This document shows, piece by piece, positions 27,402-38,023 of a DNA stretch of 47,545 nt. The DNA is from Secundilactobacillus malefermentans DSM 5705 = KCTC 3548 (GTDB taxonomy: Bacteria > Bacillota > Bacilli > Lactobacillales > Lactobacillaceae). Every line of letters begins with the position of its first letter. The stretch's first letter is position 1. The stretch lies in NCBI RefSeq assembly GCF_001436395.1, contig NZ_AZGJ01000012.1, positions 1 to 47,545 of the forward strand, given 5' to 3'. The notes under the pieces are model-generated. The model saw only the letters and a list, made by a program, of their open reading frames with translations. It had not been told where the DNA came from and made no database searches. A program made the translations under genes and the position numbers.

Positions 27402-28252
27402 GACAAAGGATGAACCAGATAAACTTCCTGGCAAAATCCTCTGATACTATTAAACACGCGTTGAGCACGTGATTTTTTTTGACAGATGGCAAAAACGGTC
27501 GGCCCCGTCCCACTCATTTGTGCCCCATTTGCACCAAACTCAATCATTCGTTCCTTAATTTGTAAAATTTCCGGGTACCGTTCCGCTGTAATCGGTTCAA
27601 GACCATTTCCCATTTTATTAATGATCTGATCGAAATCCGATAAAAAAATAGCAGAAATAAGTCCTTCAATGTCGGGATGACTTAAATTTTCATAATCAAT
27701 TTGGCGAAGCACGCTAGGCGTTGAAACGCTCACCTTGGGCTTTGCTAAAACGAGCCAGCACGCTGGCAACTGTTTAATCGGCATCACCCGCTCACCCTTG
27801 CCAAAGACGTGAGCTGTTTTTCCGTAAACACAGTAAGGAACGTCAGAATCCACTTCTAGTCCTAAAGCAGCTAACTCTGGCAATCTCAAATTCAATCCCC
27901 ACAGTTTATTTAGTGCTCGAAGGACGGCAGCAGCATCCGTGGACCCTCCCCCTAAACCTGCCCCAACAGGAATATGTTTATTAATCGCAATATTGACGCC
28001 CTCTTGAATATTAAATCGTTCTTTTAGTAATTTTGCAGCCTGAAAAGTCAGGTTTCGCTGATCGTTCGGCAAAAATCCTGAATTCGAAGACACATGAATG
28101 CCCTTCTCCGTCGGCAACGTTGTCACTTCAATATAGTCGGCAAGGTCAATCGAGGTCATGACCATGTTCCACTCCTGCAACCCATCTTCATGATTGTAGG
28201 GCGTATCTAATCCTAAATTGATTTTTGCAGGTGCTTTCTCAACTATTCTCAT
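27398..28252 (-). CDS. ispE: 4-diphosphocytidyl-2-C-methyl-D-erythritol kinase (IspE) family
   Basis: GHMP kinase of 284 aa with KAPAKINLGLD at the N-terminus, ATP loop PVGAGLGGGSTDAAAV (about 93-108) and the C-terminal MSGTGPTVFA. It is annotated as the CDP-ME kinase of the MEP isoprenoid route, yet mvaA in this window shows that the mevalonate route is used. In lactobacilli this gene persists in the veg/purR region without the rest of the MEP pathway, so its actual role may differ. A TATAAT lies at 28297-28302 upstream. Confidence 0.9.
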   Translation of the reverse strand: MRIVEKAPAKINLGLDTPYNHEDGLQEWNMVMTSIDLADYIEVTTLPTEKGIHVSSNSGFLPNDQRNLTFQAAKLLKERFNIQEGVNIAINKHIPVGAGLGGGSTDAAAVLRALNKLWGLNLRLPELAALGLEVDSDVPYCVYGKTAHVFGKGERVMPIKQLPACWLVLAKPKVSVSTPSVLRQIDYENLSHPDIEGLISAIFLSDFDQIINKMGNGLEPITAERYPEILQIKERMIEFGANGAQMSGTGPTVFAICQKKSRAQRVFNSIRGFCQEVYLVHPLS

Positions 28253-28321
28253 CCGATCACCTAGATTCCAAAGTAGACTAAACTCATCATACAGGTATTA
28301 TACTAAAATTTTGGCCAAAAT

Positions 28322-28339
28322 AAAAAGACCCTATAGGTC
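28322..28339 (-). terminator. Weak terminator of veg
   Basis: A short stem GACC..GGTC around TATA (28327-28339) followed by five T residues on the minus strand. Confidence 0.6.
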
Positions 28340-28345
28340 CCATTA

Positions 28346-28585
28346 TTATTCTTCTTCGAAATCCACTTCGATATTTTTCGTCAAAATATCCGTGTAACTA
28401 TATGAAACTCGCTCAAATGAATTCTCATCCTGATCTAAATCAACAACAAATACGGCTGGGTAGGTTTCCCTAAGAATTCCCTTCCGTTCAGTTGTTTTCT
28501 TACGACCGGCTTGGGCAATCACCATTAGTTCTTGTCCAATTCGATTATCGAGTTTCTCTTTGATGCTAGCTAGACTTGTTGGCAT
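28346..28585 (-). CDS. veg: Veg family protein
   Basis: A 79-aa protein with the Veg pattern SLASIKEKLDNRIGQELMVIAQAGRKKTTERKG region and VSYSYTDILT near the end. Bacillus Veg is highly transcribed and affects biofilm formation; the molecular role is unclear. ATG with GTGAGGTGAG upstream. Two consensus promoters lie in front, agreeing with the strong expression known for veg. Conserved order rsmA-veg-ispE. Confidence 0.93.
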   Translation of the reverse strand: MPTSLASIKEKLDNRIGQELMVIAQAGRKKTTERKGILRETYPAVFVVDLDQDENSFERVSYSYTDILTKNIEVDFEEE

Positions 28586-28606
28586 ACGCTCACCTCACGT
28601 GAAACA

Positions 28607-28664
28607 ATTGTAACATAGCTTCACAAAAATCGCAAATTATAGCATAGTGACAGCCCAGATACAA
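28607..28664 (-). promoter_or_regulatory. Tandem promoters of veg
   Basis: P1: -35 TTGTAT (28659-28664), 17 nt, extended -10 TGCTATAAT (28636-28641 for the hexamer). P2: -35 TTGCGA (28630-28635), 17 nt, -10 TACAAT (28607-28612). The P2 -35 box overlaps the region of the P1 -10. Confidence 0.8.
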
Positions 28665-28676
28665 GTCATAAAAAAA

Positions 28677-29567
28677 TTACATTAACCCAGCATCATGAAA
28701 CGCATTCGTTAACATGATAAAGTCACTCATTGGCAAGGTTTCTGCACGAATCCCTTTATCAATCTTCACATCATCCAAGACTCGCTGAATACGTTCGCGC
28801 ACTTCCGGTTGTTTGCCAAACATCCCTTGTAGATTATTCCAATAGCTCTTTCGTCGATGCATAAAGCTCCCTTTAACAAATCTAAAGAAGGCTTTTTCAT
28901 CATAAGGTAACTCGGCTAGTGGTTCTCGTTTCGTTAACGTCACAATGGCTGAGTCCACATTTGGCTGGGGGATAAAGGCAGTTCGGGGCACCAAGAAAGA
29001 GATTTTTGCCTGACTGCGATATTGGACCGCAATTGATAACTCACCGTATGCTTTAGTTCCAGGTACAGCAACCAGTCGTTCAGCGACTTCCTTTTGCATC
29101 ATCACTGTAATTGATTCAAAGGTCACACTGCCCTGAAGGACCCCCATTAAGATGGGCGTCGTAATGTAATAGGGTAAATTTGCGACAAGTTTTAGGGGAC
29201 GACTCATGTCAAATTTTGAATTAACGATTTCCGGTAAGTTTGCCTCAAGAATATCTTGATAAACAATTTCAACATTCTTATAGGGGTCCAGGGTTTCTTC
29301 CAAAACTTGAATAAGATTTTCATCAATTTCAAACGCAAGAACTTTATTGGCGTTCTTGGCTAAAAATTCGGTCAAGGAACCTATTCCTGGCCCGACCTCA
29401 ATCACGTCGTCTTTTTCACTTAAACCGGCAGCTTCTACAATTTTATTCAAAACGGTCAAATCAGTTAAAAAATTCTGACCTAAACTCTTTTTGATCTTTA
29501 AATGATACCGATTAATAATTGCTTGTGTCCGTGCTGGACTTGCTATTGGTGGCATTTTACTTGTCAT
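28677..29567 (-). CDS. rsmA: 16S rRNA dimethyladenosine transferase
   Basis: Dimethylates A1518 and A1519 of 16S rRNA during small-subunit maturation. 296 aa with SLGQNFLTD, the SAM loop VIEVGPGIGSLTE and catalytic NLPYYITTPI; C-terminal helical domain MHRRKSYWNNLQ. ATG with GGAGCAAC upstream; it overlaps rnmV by 11 nt. Confidence 0.97.
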   Translation of the reverse strand: MTSKMPPIASPARTQAIINRYHLKIKKSLGQNFLTDLTVLNKIVEAAGLSEKDDVIEVGPGIGSLTEFLAKNANKVLAFEIDENLIQVLEETLDPYKNVEIVYQDILEANLPEIVNSKFDMSRPLKLVANLPYYITTPILMGVLQGSVTFESITVMMQKEVAERLVAVPGTKAYGELSIAVQYRSQAKISFLVPRTAFIPQPNVDSAIVTLTKREPLAELPYDEKAFFRFVKGSFMHRRKSYWNNLQGMFGKQPEVRERIQRVLDDVKIDKGIRAETLPMSDFIMLTNAFHDAGLM

Positions 29568-30135
29568 TTTGTTGCTCCTTTATTTTACCTGAAATTTTGC
29601 TAATCGCCTCATCAAATTGACTTTTAGAGACGCCAAACATTCGGAGTCGCTTGCGTAATTGTTTGGCATTAACATACCCTATTTTAAGGATTTCTCCAAG
29701 CATCTCTCTTCGCTGTTTGGACTGGGCACCGCCGATTAAACCAGCCGCCATCAACTCTGATTGAGAAATAAGCTCTGGCGCATCCTCTACTTCTGTATAT
29801 AAATTAGCAAGGGCCTCACGAATAGCCGCCGCGCTAGCATGCTCGACGCCTAGGGATCCACCAGCTTTGGTAGGAACCCCTTCTTTTTTGGGAAGAAAAG
29901 CATGTTTGGCTTCTGGAACGGCTTTCGAAACAATTTTACGAATTTTTTCACCCGAAAAATCAGGATCCGTAAAAATGATAATGCCCCGAGTTTCCGCCAA
30001 TTCTTCAATTAGGCCAAGTGTCTCGTCGGGGATTGCAGATCCACGAGTTTCAATAGTATCCGCCACAACCGCCTTATTAATTTGTTTGGTGTCATCTTTG
30101 CCTTCAACAACAATGACTTCCTTTATTCGCTTCAT
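29557..30135 (-). CDS. rnmV: Ribonuclease M5
   Basis: Matures 5S rRNA precursor in Gram-positives. A 192-aa Toprim-domain protein: EVIVVEGKDDT (catalytic Glu) and IIFTDPDFSGEKIR (DxD), then a C-terminal domain. ATG overlaps the tatD stop (ATGA). A 5S rRNA, its substrate, is partly present at the right edge of the window. Confidence 0.96.
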   Translation of the reverse strand: MKRIKEVIVVEGKDDTKQINKAVVADTIETRGSAIPDETLGLIEELAETRGIIIFTDPDFSGEKIRKIVSKAVPEAKHAFLPKKEGVPTKAGGSLGVEHASAAAIREALANLYTEVEDAPELISQSELMAAGLIGGAQSKQRREMLGEILKIGYVNAKQLRKRLRMFGVSKSQFDEAISKISGKIKEQQNDK

Positions 30136-30911
30136 TTTGATTCCTCTAATCGAAATAATTGGTGCGCATTATGCCAAGTTGCAGCAGCAATCTCCTCAGG
30201 GGTTGTTTCTCGTTCCTTTGCGATTGCTTCAACCGTGTACCGAGTAAAGCCTGGTTCATTTTGTTTTCCCCTAAATGGTTCCGGCGTTAAATAAGGTGCA
30301 TCCGTTTCGACCAACATCCTATCTAACGGGGTCGCTCTAACTGAATCGTGAACTTCATGGGCATTTTTAAAACTGGCAACACCACTGTATGAAATGTTCA
30401 TCCCTAGATCAAGAAATTTCTTAAGCCATTCTGAATCCCCATTAAAGCTGTGCATGACGCCACCGATTTCGCTGATATTAGCTGCTTTTAAAATATCATA
30501 GCAGTCCGCAAATGCATCTCGATTATGCACCGAAATTGGTAAATGAAATTCCTTGGCAATCTCAATTTGGCGAGCAAAAACCTTCTTCTGAACGTCAACT
30601 GGTGAACTATCCCAATGATAATCCAGACCAATTTCACCAACTGCAACCACTTTTTCCTGGCTAAGTTGTTCTTCGAGGACCTTTTCCGTCTCCGGTGTGT
30701 AATTTTTCGAATCTTCAGGATGCCATCCCACGATTGCATAGAGATTGTCGTACTCGTTAGCCAATTCGATTGCGCGACTATTTAAAATCGTATTCGACCC
30801 AACGTTTGCTATCTTTTCAACACCCAACTCTTTGGCATGGGCTAGGAAAGTCGGCACATCATCGTAAAACTCGTCACTATTTAAATGCGTATGTGAATCA
30901 AAAATTTGCAT
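30132..30911 (-). CDS. tatD: TatD-family metal-dependent DNase
   Basis: A 259-aa TIM-barrel hydrolase with FDSHTHLNSDEF (metal His pair), AVGEIGLDYHWD, VHNRDAF, GVMHSFNG and VETDAPYLTP. Homologous to YabD/TatD 3'-5' exonuclease. The second of two adjacent ATGs (30911) is chosen because GGAGGAAA is only 3 nt from the first. Confidence 0.94.
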   Translation of the reverse strand: MQIFDSHTHLNSDEFYDDVPTFLAHAKELGVEKIANVGSNTILNSRAIELANEYDNLYAIVGWHPEDSKNYTPETEKVLEEQLSQEKVVAVGEIGLDYHWDSSPVDVQKKVFARQIEIAKEFHLPISVHNRDAFADCYDILKAANISEIGGVMHSFNGDSEWLKKFLDLGMNISYSGVASFKNAHEVHDSVRATPLDRMLVETDAPYLTPEPFRGKQNEPGFTRYTVEAIAKERETTPEEIAAATWHNAHQLFRLEESK

Positions 30912-30928
30912 CATTTTCCTCCGTAGTG

Positions 30929-30956
30929 AAAAAGGAGACCCTCTAAAGAGTCTCCT
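30929..30956 (-). terminator. Terminator between metG and tatD
   Basis: AGGAGAC...GTCTCCT stem (30933-30956) followed by a T-run on the minus strand. It lies before tatD, so tatD, rnmV and rsmA may depend on readthrough or a nearby promoter. Confidence 0.82.
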
Positions 30957-30965
30957 AAAATGTCA

Positions 30966-33023
<2,058 letters not shown>

Positions 33024-33071
33024 TCAAAGCTCCTTTAAGAATCACATTTATTTTTAAAATAATTACTCAAT

Positions 33072-33080
33072 AGTATAGCA
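33072..33080 (-). promoter_or_regulatory. Extended -10 promoter of metG
   Basis: Minus strand TGCTATACT; the -35 region is poor. About 50 nt before the metG ATG. Confidence 0.6.
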
Positions 33081-33122
33081 TAACACCCTGTTACAGAACA
33101 GTTTCGCTCAAGACATTAGCAA

Positions 33123-33968
33123 CTAAAATAGATCCATTTGCTGAGGCCCTAAACCGTGCCACTCAATGTTTAGCTTATCTTTAAGTGCTAAAGCATTGGG
33201 CGCAGCATCACCACCCGCATTGTTATTGAAGATGACGCAGACCTCCTCAGCTTGCTGCTCAAGCTTTTGTACCTCTTCAGCAAAATGAGTCAACTCTTCA
33301 TCGTTATAGCGATATAAGGTTCGCTTTCCACGCCAGTCTTTACTCTTATCTAGCCAACCAGCCTGATTTTGACCGTGAAACCTCATTAACGCCAATCGGT
33401 TGTCGGCGACCTTGGGGACAAACGGTACCCCGCCACTTAAATTATGGGGCTCATCTGTTATTACGTGGGTCATTTGAAGACTCTTCAAATAGGCAATCAC
33501 ATCGTCGGTCATGCCATCCTGATACCAAGTTGGAGAACGAAACTCCACCGCTACTGGCAAATCAGCCATTTCTCGACGAATGGTTTCCAGCCACTGAAAA
33601 TTAGCGACCGTTCTCGTAAAAAATGGTGGAAATTGGAATAACACTGTTTTAAGTTGCTTTGCTTGAACGAGTGGGGTCACCATTTTTCCAAAGTCTCTAA
33701 ATGCGGCCATTCGGGTCAACTCATCAACCGGCTCCTTAGCGTCATCGTGATGAGTCATGACCTGATTTGCCTTCAAAATAAATTGAAAGTTTTCCGGCAC
33801 TTGTGCTTGCCACTTTTTGACTGTTTCCACGGTTGGAATTCCATAAAAACTTGTATCGATTTCGACTACCGGAAAATGTCCAACATATTCAGTTAATCGA
33901 ACCTTACGAGAATCCCCATTTATCAGACCTGGGTGCTCACTCCAAGTTGTTAATCCAATCGTTATCAT
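33123..33968 (-). CDS. DUF72 (YecE-like) protein
   Basis: A 281-aa TIM-barrel-like protein of the DUF72 family: MITIGLTTWSEH at the start, VVEIDTSFYGIPTVETVKKW, FQFILKANQVMTHH, FQFPPFF and AVEFRSPTWY. Function unknown; relatives are widespread. ATG at 33966-33968 with GGAGGATT upstream; a 5-codon extension is rejected. Confidence 0.9.
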   Translation of the reverse strand: MITIGLTTWSEHPGLINGDSRKVRLTEYVGHFPVVEIDTSFYGIPTVETVKKWQAQVPENFQFILKANQVMTHHDDAKEPVDELTRMAAFRDFGKMVTPLVQAKQLKTVLFQFPPFFTRTVANFQWLETIRREMADLPVAVEFRSPTWYQDGMTDDVIAYLKSLQMTHVITDEPHNLSGGVPFVPKVADNRLALMRFHGQNQAGWLDKSKDWRGKRTLYRYNDEELTHFAEEVQKLEQQAEEVCVIFNNNAGGDAAPNALALKDKLNIEWHGLGPQQMDLF

Positions 33969-33993
33969 ACAAATCCTCCACAATCAAATACGT

Positions 33994-34323
33994 TTATTTC
34001 ATTCGACCAAATTTCGTCACAACGGCTGCCTCATCCTGATCAAGGTCGCCACTAAGCTGATTAATTAGGTCAAATCCCGAGCGCTTATAGTTTCTACGAA
34101 TCCCTGAAAAACAAAGATCAATCATTGCCAGCATGAAAATGAGCAACATTGCCGTATTGCGATCAAAATCAGTCGTAAAGATTTGAACGGTTGCCCCGCT
34201 CATCAAAAGCCTGAAAAATGAATAGAACAGCATGCAGTCCGCAGCCGTCTGAAAAAAGACAATCAAACGAATTCGGGTAATGAGTCCTCTTAGTTGTTGG
34301 ATAATCACTTCAGTTGTCATCAT
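33994..34323 (-). CDS. Small membrane protein of unknown function, 109 aa
   Basis: Not recognised. Two hydrophobic segments (about 18-40 and 55-75) with flanking Arg residues and an acidic C-terminal tail (SGDLDQDEAAVVTK). The ATG at 34321-34323 follows AAGGAACG; the longer frame overlaps the sirtuin gene. It sits 20 nt after the sirtuin gene, likely the same transcript. Confidence 0.65.
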   Translation of the reverse strand: MMTTEVIIQQLRGLITRIRLIVFFQTAADCMLFYSFFRLLMSGATVQIFTTDFDRNTAMLLIFMLAMIDLCFSGIRRNYKRSGFDLINQLSGDLDQDEAAVVTKFGRMK

Positions 34324-34342
34324 TATCACGTTCCTTAATAAT

Positions 34343-35044
34343 CTAAACTTCGAGTTCTTGGAAAAATTGGCTCGCATCCTCTTGGATCATCGTAAAATCA
34401 AACGGAAATTGTAGGGCTTCTTGATTAATGACTACTACTTTGGCACTAGGGTTTCGATAATCGAGCAACCCAGCAAACGGATAAACCCGCATTGAGGTCC
34501 CAACGATGGCAACCAAATCCGCATTTGCTAGTGCATTTACCGACGTGCTAATTTTTTGTTCATTCAGGCCTTCCTCATACAACACAACGTCCGGTCGTAA
34601 TCGGCCACCACAGTTTTCATGAGTCGGACTCTTTAAATAGTCGTGCCAATCAACATATTTTCCACATTTCTGACAATAGATTTGATAAAGATTGCCGTGA
34701 AATTCTACTAAGTGGGACGTATTTGCCTGCCGATAGAGATTATCAATATTTTGCGTAACCACCGTAGCTCGATTTTGTTGAGTTAAAGCCGACTGCTTTT
34801 CGTGAATGACGTTTGGAACGGCATCTGGTTTATACAAATTATCCATGACGTAGTGGTAAAAAACATCGGGTTCCTGTGCTAAACAAGTGTGGCTAAGGTA
34901 ATACTCCGCATTTTTATTTCCAGTATATAGGCCATTTCGAGACCGATAATCCGGAATACCGGACGGTGTGGAAACCCCTGCGCCGGTTAAGAATACGATT
35001 GATTTTGATTGACTAAATAAGTTCTGAATTTCTTCATCCATCAT
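34343..35044 (-). CDS. Sir2-family NAD-dependent protein deacylase
   Basis: A 233-aa sirtuin: FLTGAGVSTPSGIPDYRS (NAD loop), TQNIDNLY, catalytic His116 in EFHGNLY, and VGTSMRVYPFAGL. The zinc site has CQKC (Cys124, Cys127) but the second pair reads HENC (His142, Cys145) in place of CxxC. ATG with AGGAGGC upstream. Downstream of an HExxH protein and mvaA; deacylase target unknown. Confidence 0.9.
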   Translation of the reverse strand: MMDEEIQNLFSQSKSIVFLTGAGVSTPSGIPDYRSRNGLYTGNKNAEYYLSHTCLAQEPDVFYHYVMDNLYKPDAVPNVIHEKQSALTQQNRATVVTQNIDNLYRQANTSHLVEFHGNLYQIYCQKCGKYVDWHDYLKSPTHENCGGRLRPDVVLYEEGLNEQKISTSVNALANADLVAIVGTSMRVYPFAGLLDYRNPSAKVVVINQEALQFPFDFTMIQEDASQFFQELEV

Positions 35045-35062
35045 GTTGCCTCCTAATCAAGC

Positions 35063-36022
35063 TTATCGCAAAATGTAAGGCATTTTAAGCTGCTTAAACA
35101 AATCTTCAACTGTCAGATTATAAATTGCTTTGTAGAAATCTGGTGTATCGTCCTTTGGTTCTGGTGCTGGAATAACGAAAGCATTTTGCCCGTCTGTTCG
35201 ATTAAAACCAACGTAGGCTCTCCTACCAGAATTTTTCTCATTCATATCTGAATGAAATAGCTCAAATAATTGACGAACTTCAAGTCTGAGTTGACGTTTA
35301 GAAAACGCACTCGTAACCGTGGTAAATTCAGCGTTATTGATTGGTGGTAAGCGCCACTCGTTCAATTGTTCATCAAATGCTTTAAATAATTTGACCACGT
35401 TTCGACGCATGGTAAATGGCGAATCGATTGCCTTTTCAGAAATAATTTTGAATAGCTTTTGTGCTGCCTCAAACGAAATCGGATAATCTTGTTTCAACTG
35501 CTTCTCAACCATCTTGATGTGATCCCCATAAAAAACGAGTGCATCCAATAGCGTCATTAGTCGCAAGGTCATTTGATCATCACCCGGAGTTGGTTCCGGC
35601 TTGATGGTTGCTTGAATTCCCTTTAAGTATAACTGTTCGATTTCGTCATCAATCAACCCGTGTTTACGTTGCTCACTCACAACGACAAAATGGGCAACAA
35701 TGTCATAAAGCTCAGTTCCCATAATCATGAGTTGTTCGTCTAATTGGTCGTTGCCACTTGTAAGTGAAAAGAATACTTGTGGGAAGCCCTTCAGAACCAT
35801 CAGTTGGTGAATCAGCTCGTGGGAAGCCGTGTAGTTCGGTGCTGTTAGGTCGTTTACCTGCACAATAATATTGCTACCGTCCTGAACTTGCTGTGATTGA
35901 TCATGGCGCACATAGCCAGATTGTAGATTCCCAATAAATTGAACTTCTACCGTCCCTGGAAAAGAGTTATTTACTGCATCGATTAATGATTGTACTTGTT
36001 CGTTTATTTCTATTTTTGCCAT
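35063..36022 (-). CDS. HExxH-containing conserved protein, IpaB/EvcA-like
   Basis: A 319-aa soluble protein with one HELIH (His68, Glu69, His72) preceded by APNYTASH, a layout like a zinc metallopeptidase, but no obvious third ligand can be fixed. The rest is helical (QKLFKIISEKAIDS, RLEVRQLFELFHSD). A similar gene sits behind mvaA in other lactobacilli and has been labelled IpaB/EvcA family. Peptidase activity is inference from the motif alone. 12 nt after mvaA, so co-transcribed. Confidence 0.7.
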   Translation of the reverse strand: MAKIEINEQVQSLIDAVNNSFPGTVEVQFIGNLQSGYVRHDQSQQVQDGSNIIVQVNDLTAPNYTASHELIHQLMVLKGFPQVFFSLTSGNDQLDEQLMIMGTELYDIVAHFVVVSEQRKHGLIDDEIEQLYLKGIQATIKPEPTPGDDQMTLRLMTLLDALVFYGDHIKMVEKQLKQDYPISFEAAQKLFKIISEKAIDSPFTMRRNVVKLFKAFDEQLNEWRLPPINNAEFTTVTSAFSKRQLRLEVRQLFELFHSDMNEKNSGRRAYVGFNRTDGQNAFVIPAPEPKDDTPDFYKAIYNLTVEDLFKQLKMPYILR

Positions 36023-36034
36023 CTTTTTCTCCTA

Positions 36035-37303
36035 TTATTTAGACGATTTTTTTCGTCTAATTTCTGAAATAATTGTTTTTGCACTGGCCAAATCTGGGCG
36101 GGACATTTTAGAAAGTCGGTCCACTACAACTGCTAACTCTGCATGGGTTGCGCCAGCACTGCGAGCGAGTGATTTAATTTGAAGAGACATGTGCCCCCGC
36201 TGAATTCCTTCGGTTACCAGAGCTTTCAAGGCCGCAAGATTTTGCGCCAACCCAACACTGCCAACGACCATCATCAATTCTCTGGCACTTTTAACATCAG
36301 CGATTCGTTTGTTTACGGCGACTAACGGCAACACTTTTGTTGCGCCACCCGTAAACGCCACCGGCATTGGTAGTGTCATTTCACCGACTAGATAGCCGTC
36401 TTGCTTGGTCCACTGGCTTAAGGGTTGATACTTTCCTGATCTGCAAGCATAGGCGTACGCGCCACTTTCAATTGCCCGCCAATCATTTCCAAACGCAATG
36501 ATGACAGCATCAATTCCGTTCATGATACCTTTATTATGAGTCGCAGCTCGGTATGGGTCAAGCGTTGCTAATTTAGTTGCCTGCTCAATTTTGGTTGCAA
36601 CTACCTCACCAGATAAAGCTGCTGTGGTCAGTGTTTCAAGAGCAATCTGACACTTGACCGTTACCAAGCTCTCAGTTGCAAAATTTGATAAAATGCTCAT
36701 TAATACATCCGCTGACAGATTGCTTTGGATCATTTTCGAAACGGCTTCCGTCATCCCATCAATTATATTGGCGCCCATGGCTTCTCCAACATCAACAACT
36801 AGGTCAATCGAGATGAAGCCTTCGCTTAAATTGCGAAGCCTCACCTGGGTCGCACCTTGTCCATACTTTAAAACGGATGGATGGGCTTCGTTGGCCGTTT
36901 TTAGAATTAACGCCTCATTTGAATGAATCCAATCTAGAATTTTATTTTCATCAGAAACGTTTTCTAGCACAATCTGGCCGATCATTTGCCGGTTTTGGAC
37001 CTTCGCCACAAAGCCGCCCGATTTAGCAACTAATTGCGCGCCGTTACTTGCTGCTGCAATAACAGAAGGCTCCTCGGTCACCATTGGAATCTGATAGAGC
37101 TTGCCGTTTATTTTAAAATTTGTGGCTAACCCCTCAGGAAGATTGAAGTCGGTTAAATAATTTTCAACGATATCATTTCCAGTGTCGGAACGAGAATCGC
37201 GCAGCATTTTTCGATCGGAAGCAGTCAAATTGACCACATCTTCCAGCATAGTTAGTCGCGTTTCATAGTCAAAACGATAAAAGTGATTTAATGGCTTAGT
37301 CAT
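36035..37303 (-). CDS. mvaA: Hydroxymethylglutaryl-CoA reductase, class II
   Basis: Reduces HMG-CoA to mevalonate (or the reverse) for isoprenoid synthesis. 422 aa with MGANIIDGMTEAV, NKGIMNGIDAVIIAFGNDWRAIE (catalytic Asp) and QRGHMSLQ (catalytic His), the soluble bacterial class II pattern. Signals the mevalonate pathway in this organism. ATG with GGAGGACG upstream; divergent from dps. Confidence 0.95.
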   Translation of the reverse strand: MTKPLNHFYRFDYETRLTMLEDVVNLTASDRKMLRDSRSDTGNDIVENYLTDFNLPEGLATNFKINGKLYQIPMVTEEPSVIAAASNGAQLVAKSGGFVAKVQNRQMIGQIVLENVSDENKILDWIHSNEALILKTANEAHPSVLKYGQGATQVRLRNLSEGFISIDLVVDVGEAMGANIIDGMTEAVSKMIQSNLSADVLMSILSNFATESLVTVKCQIALETLTTAALSGEVVATKIEQATKLATLDPYRAATHNKGIMNGIDAVIIAFGNDWRAIESGAYAYACRSGKYQPLSQWTKQDGYLVGEMTLPMPVAFTGGATKVLPLVAVNKRIADVKSARELMMVVGSVGLAQNLAALKALVTEGIQRGHMSLQIKSLARSAGATHAELAVVVDRLSKMSRPDLASAKTIISEIRRKKSSK

Positions 37304-37453
37304 GTCGTCCTCCGCACAGTTTCTAGTCTCCCTCTAGTTTATTACAAATTGGTCGTTTCGTCTTTTCTTTTAGCCTTTTTCACAAGACTTGTTTCTAGCT
37401 TATCCATTTTTGCTTTGCTACCATGAAGATAACCTAAATAAGGAGGCAACATC

Positions 37454-37921
37454 ATGGCTGGAAAATATTTAAAGACCCAAGCTTGTTTAAACCAACTTAT
37501 CGCGGACATCTCAACATTAGGTGTCATCGTGCATCAAACTCACTGGTATATGCGAGGACCTGAATTCTTCAAACTCCACCCAAAAATGGACGAGTTTTTA
37601 GATGACTTAAACGACCAATTAGACGAAATTGCTGAGCGATTAATTGCTTTAGGTGGCTCACCGTACGCAACAACTCAAGAATTTATTGATAACACGGGAC
37701 TCACTGAATCAAAAGGTGACTGGGACATCCCGCTTCCTGAAAGAATGGCACATCTAGTGGAGGCATACAAATACCTTCGCGACCAATATCAAACTGCCAT
37801 TGAAGTGACTGATGAGGACCAAGATTTACCAACTCAAGACATGATTAACGGCTTTAAAATGGATACAGATAAAGTCATCTGGATGCTTCAAGCTTACCTT
37901 GGAAAAGCACCCCTCGAATAA
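37454..37921 (+). CDS. dps: Dps/ferritin-like DNA-protecting protein
   Basis: A 155-aa ferritin-like protein; HQTHWYMRGPEFFKLHPKMDEFLDDL holds the ferroxidase His, Asp and Glu residues typical of Dps, with EIAERLIALGG next. Stores iron and protects DNA from peroxide. ATG with AAGGAGGC upstream. No PerR-type palindrome was found in the 150-nt gap to mvaA and no clear -35/-10 pair either. Confidence 0.94.
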   Translation: MAGKYLKTQACLNQLIADISTLGVIVHQTHWYMRGPEFFKLHPKMDEFLDDLNDQLDEIAERLIALGGSPYATTQEFIDNTGLTESKGDWDIPLPERMAHLVEAYKYLRDQYQTAIEVTDEDQDLPTQDMINGFKMDTDKVIWMLQAYLGKAPLE

Positions 37922-37932
37922 AAGATAGTCAA

Positions 37933-37970
37933 ATAGAGTCTCAGGCACTTTTGCCTGAGACTCTATTTTT
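37933..37970. terminator. Terminator of dps (bidirectional)
   Basis: A perfect 15-bp stem ATAGAGTCTCAGGCA with TGCCTGAGACTCTAT (37933-37947, 37952-37966) and T-run on the plus strand; A-rich on the other side. Confidence 0.92.
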
Positions 37971-38023
37971 CTAACCAATTATTTTTCCGGAATACGTTAA
38001 TCCTCAGAGCCAATCGAGTGGCT

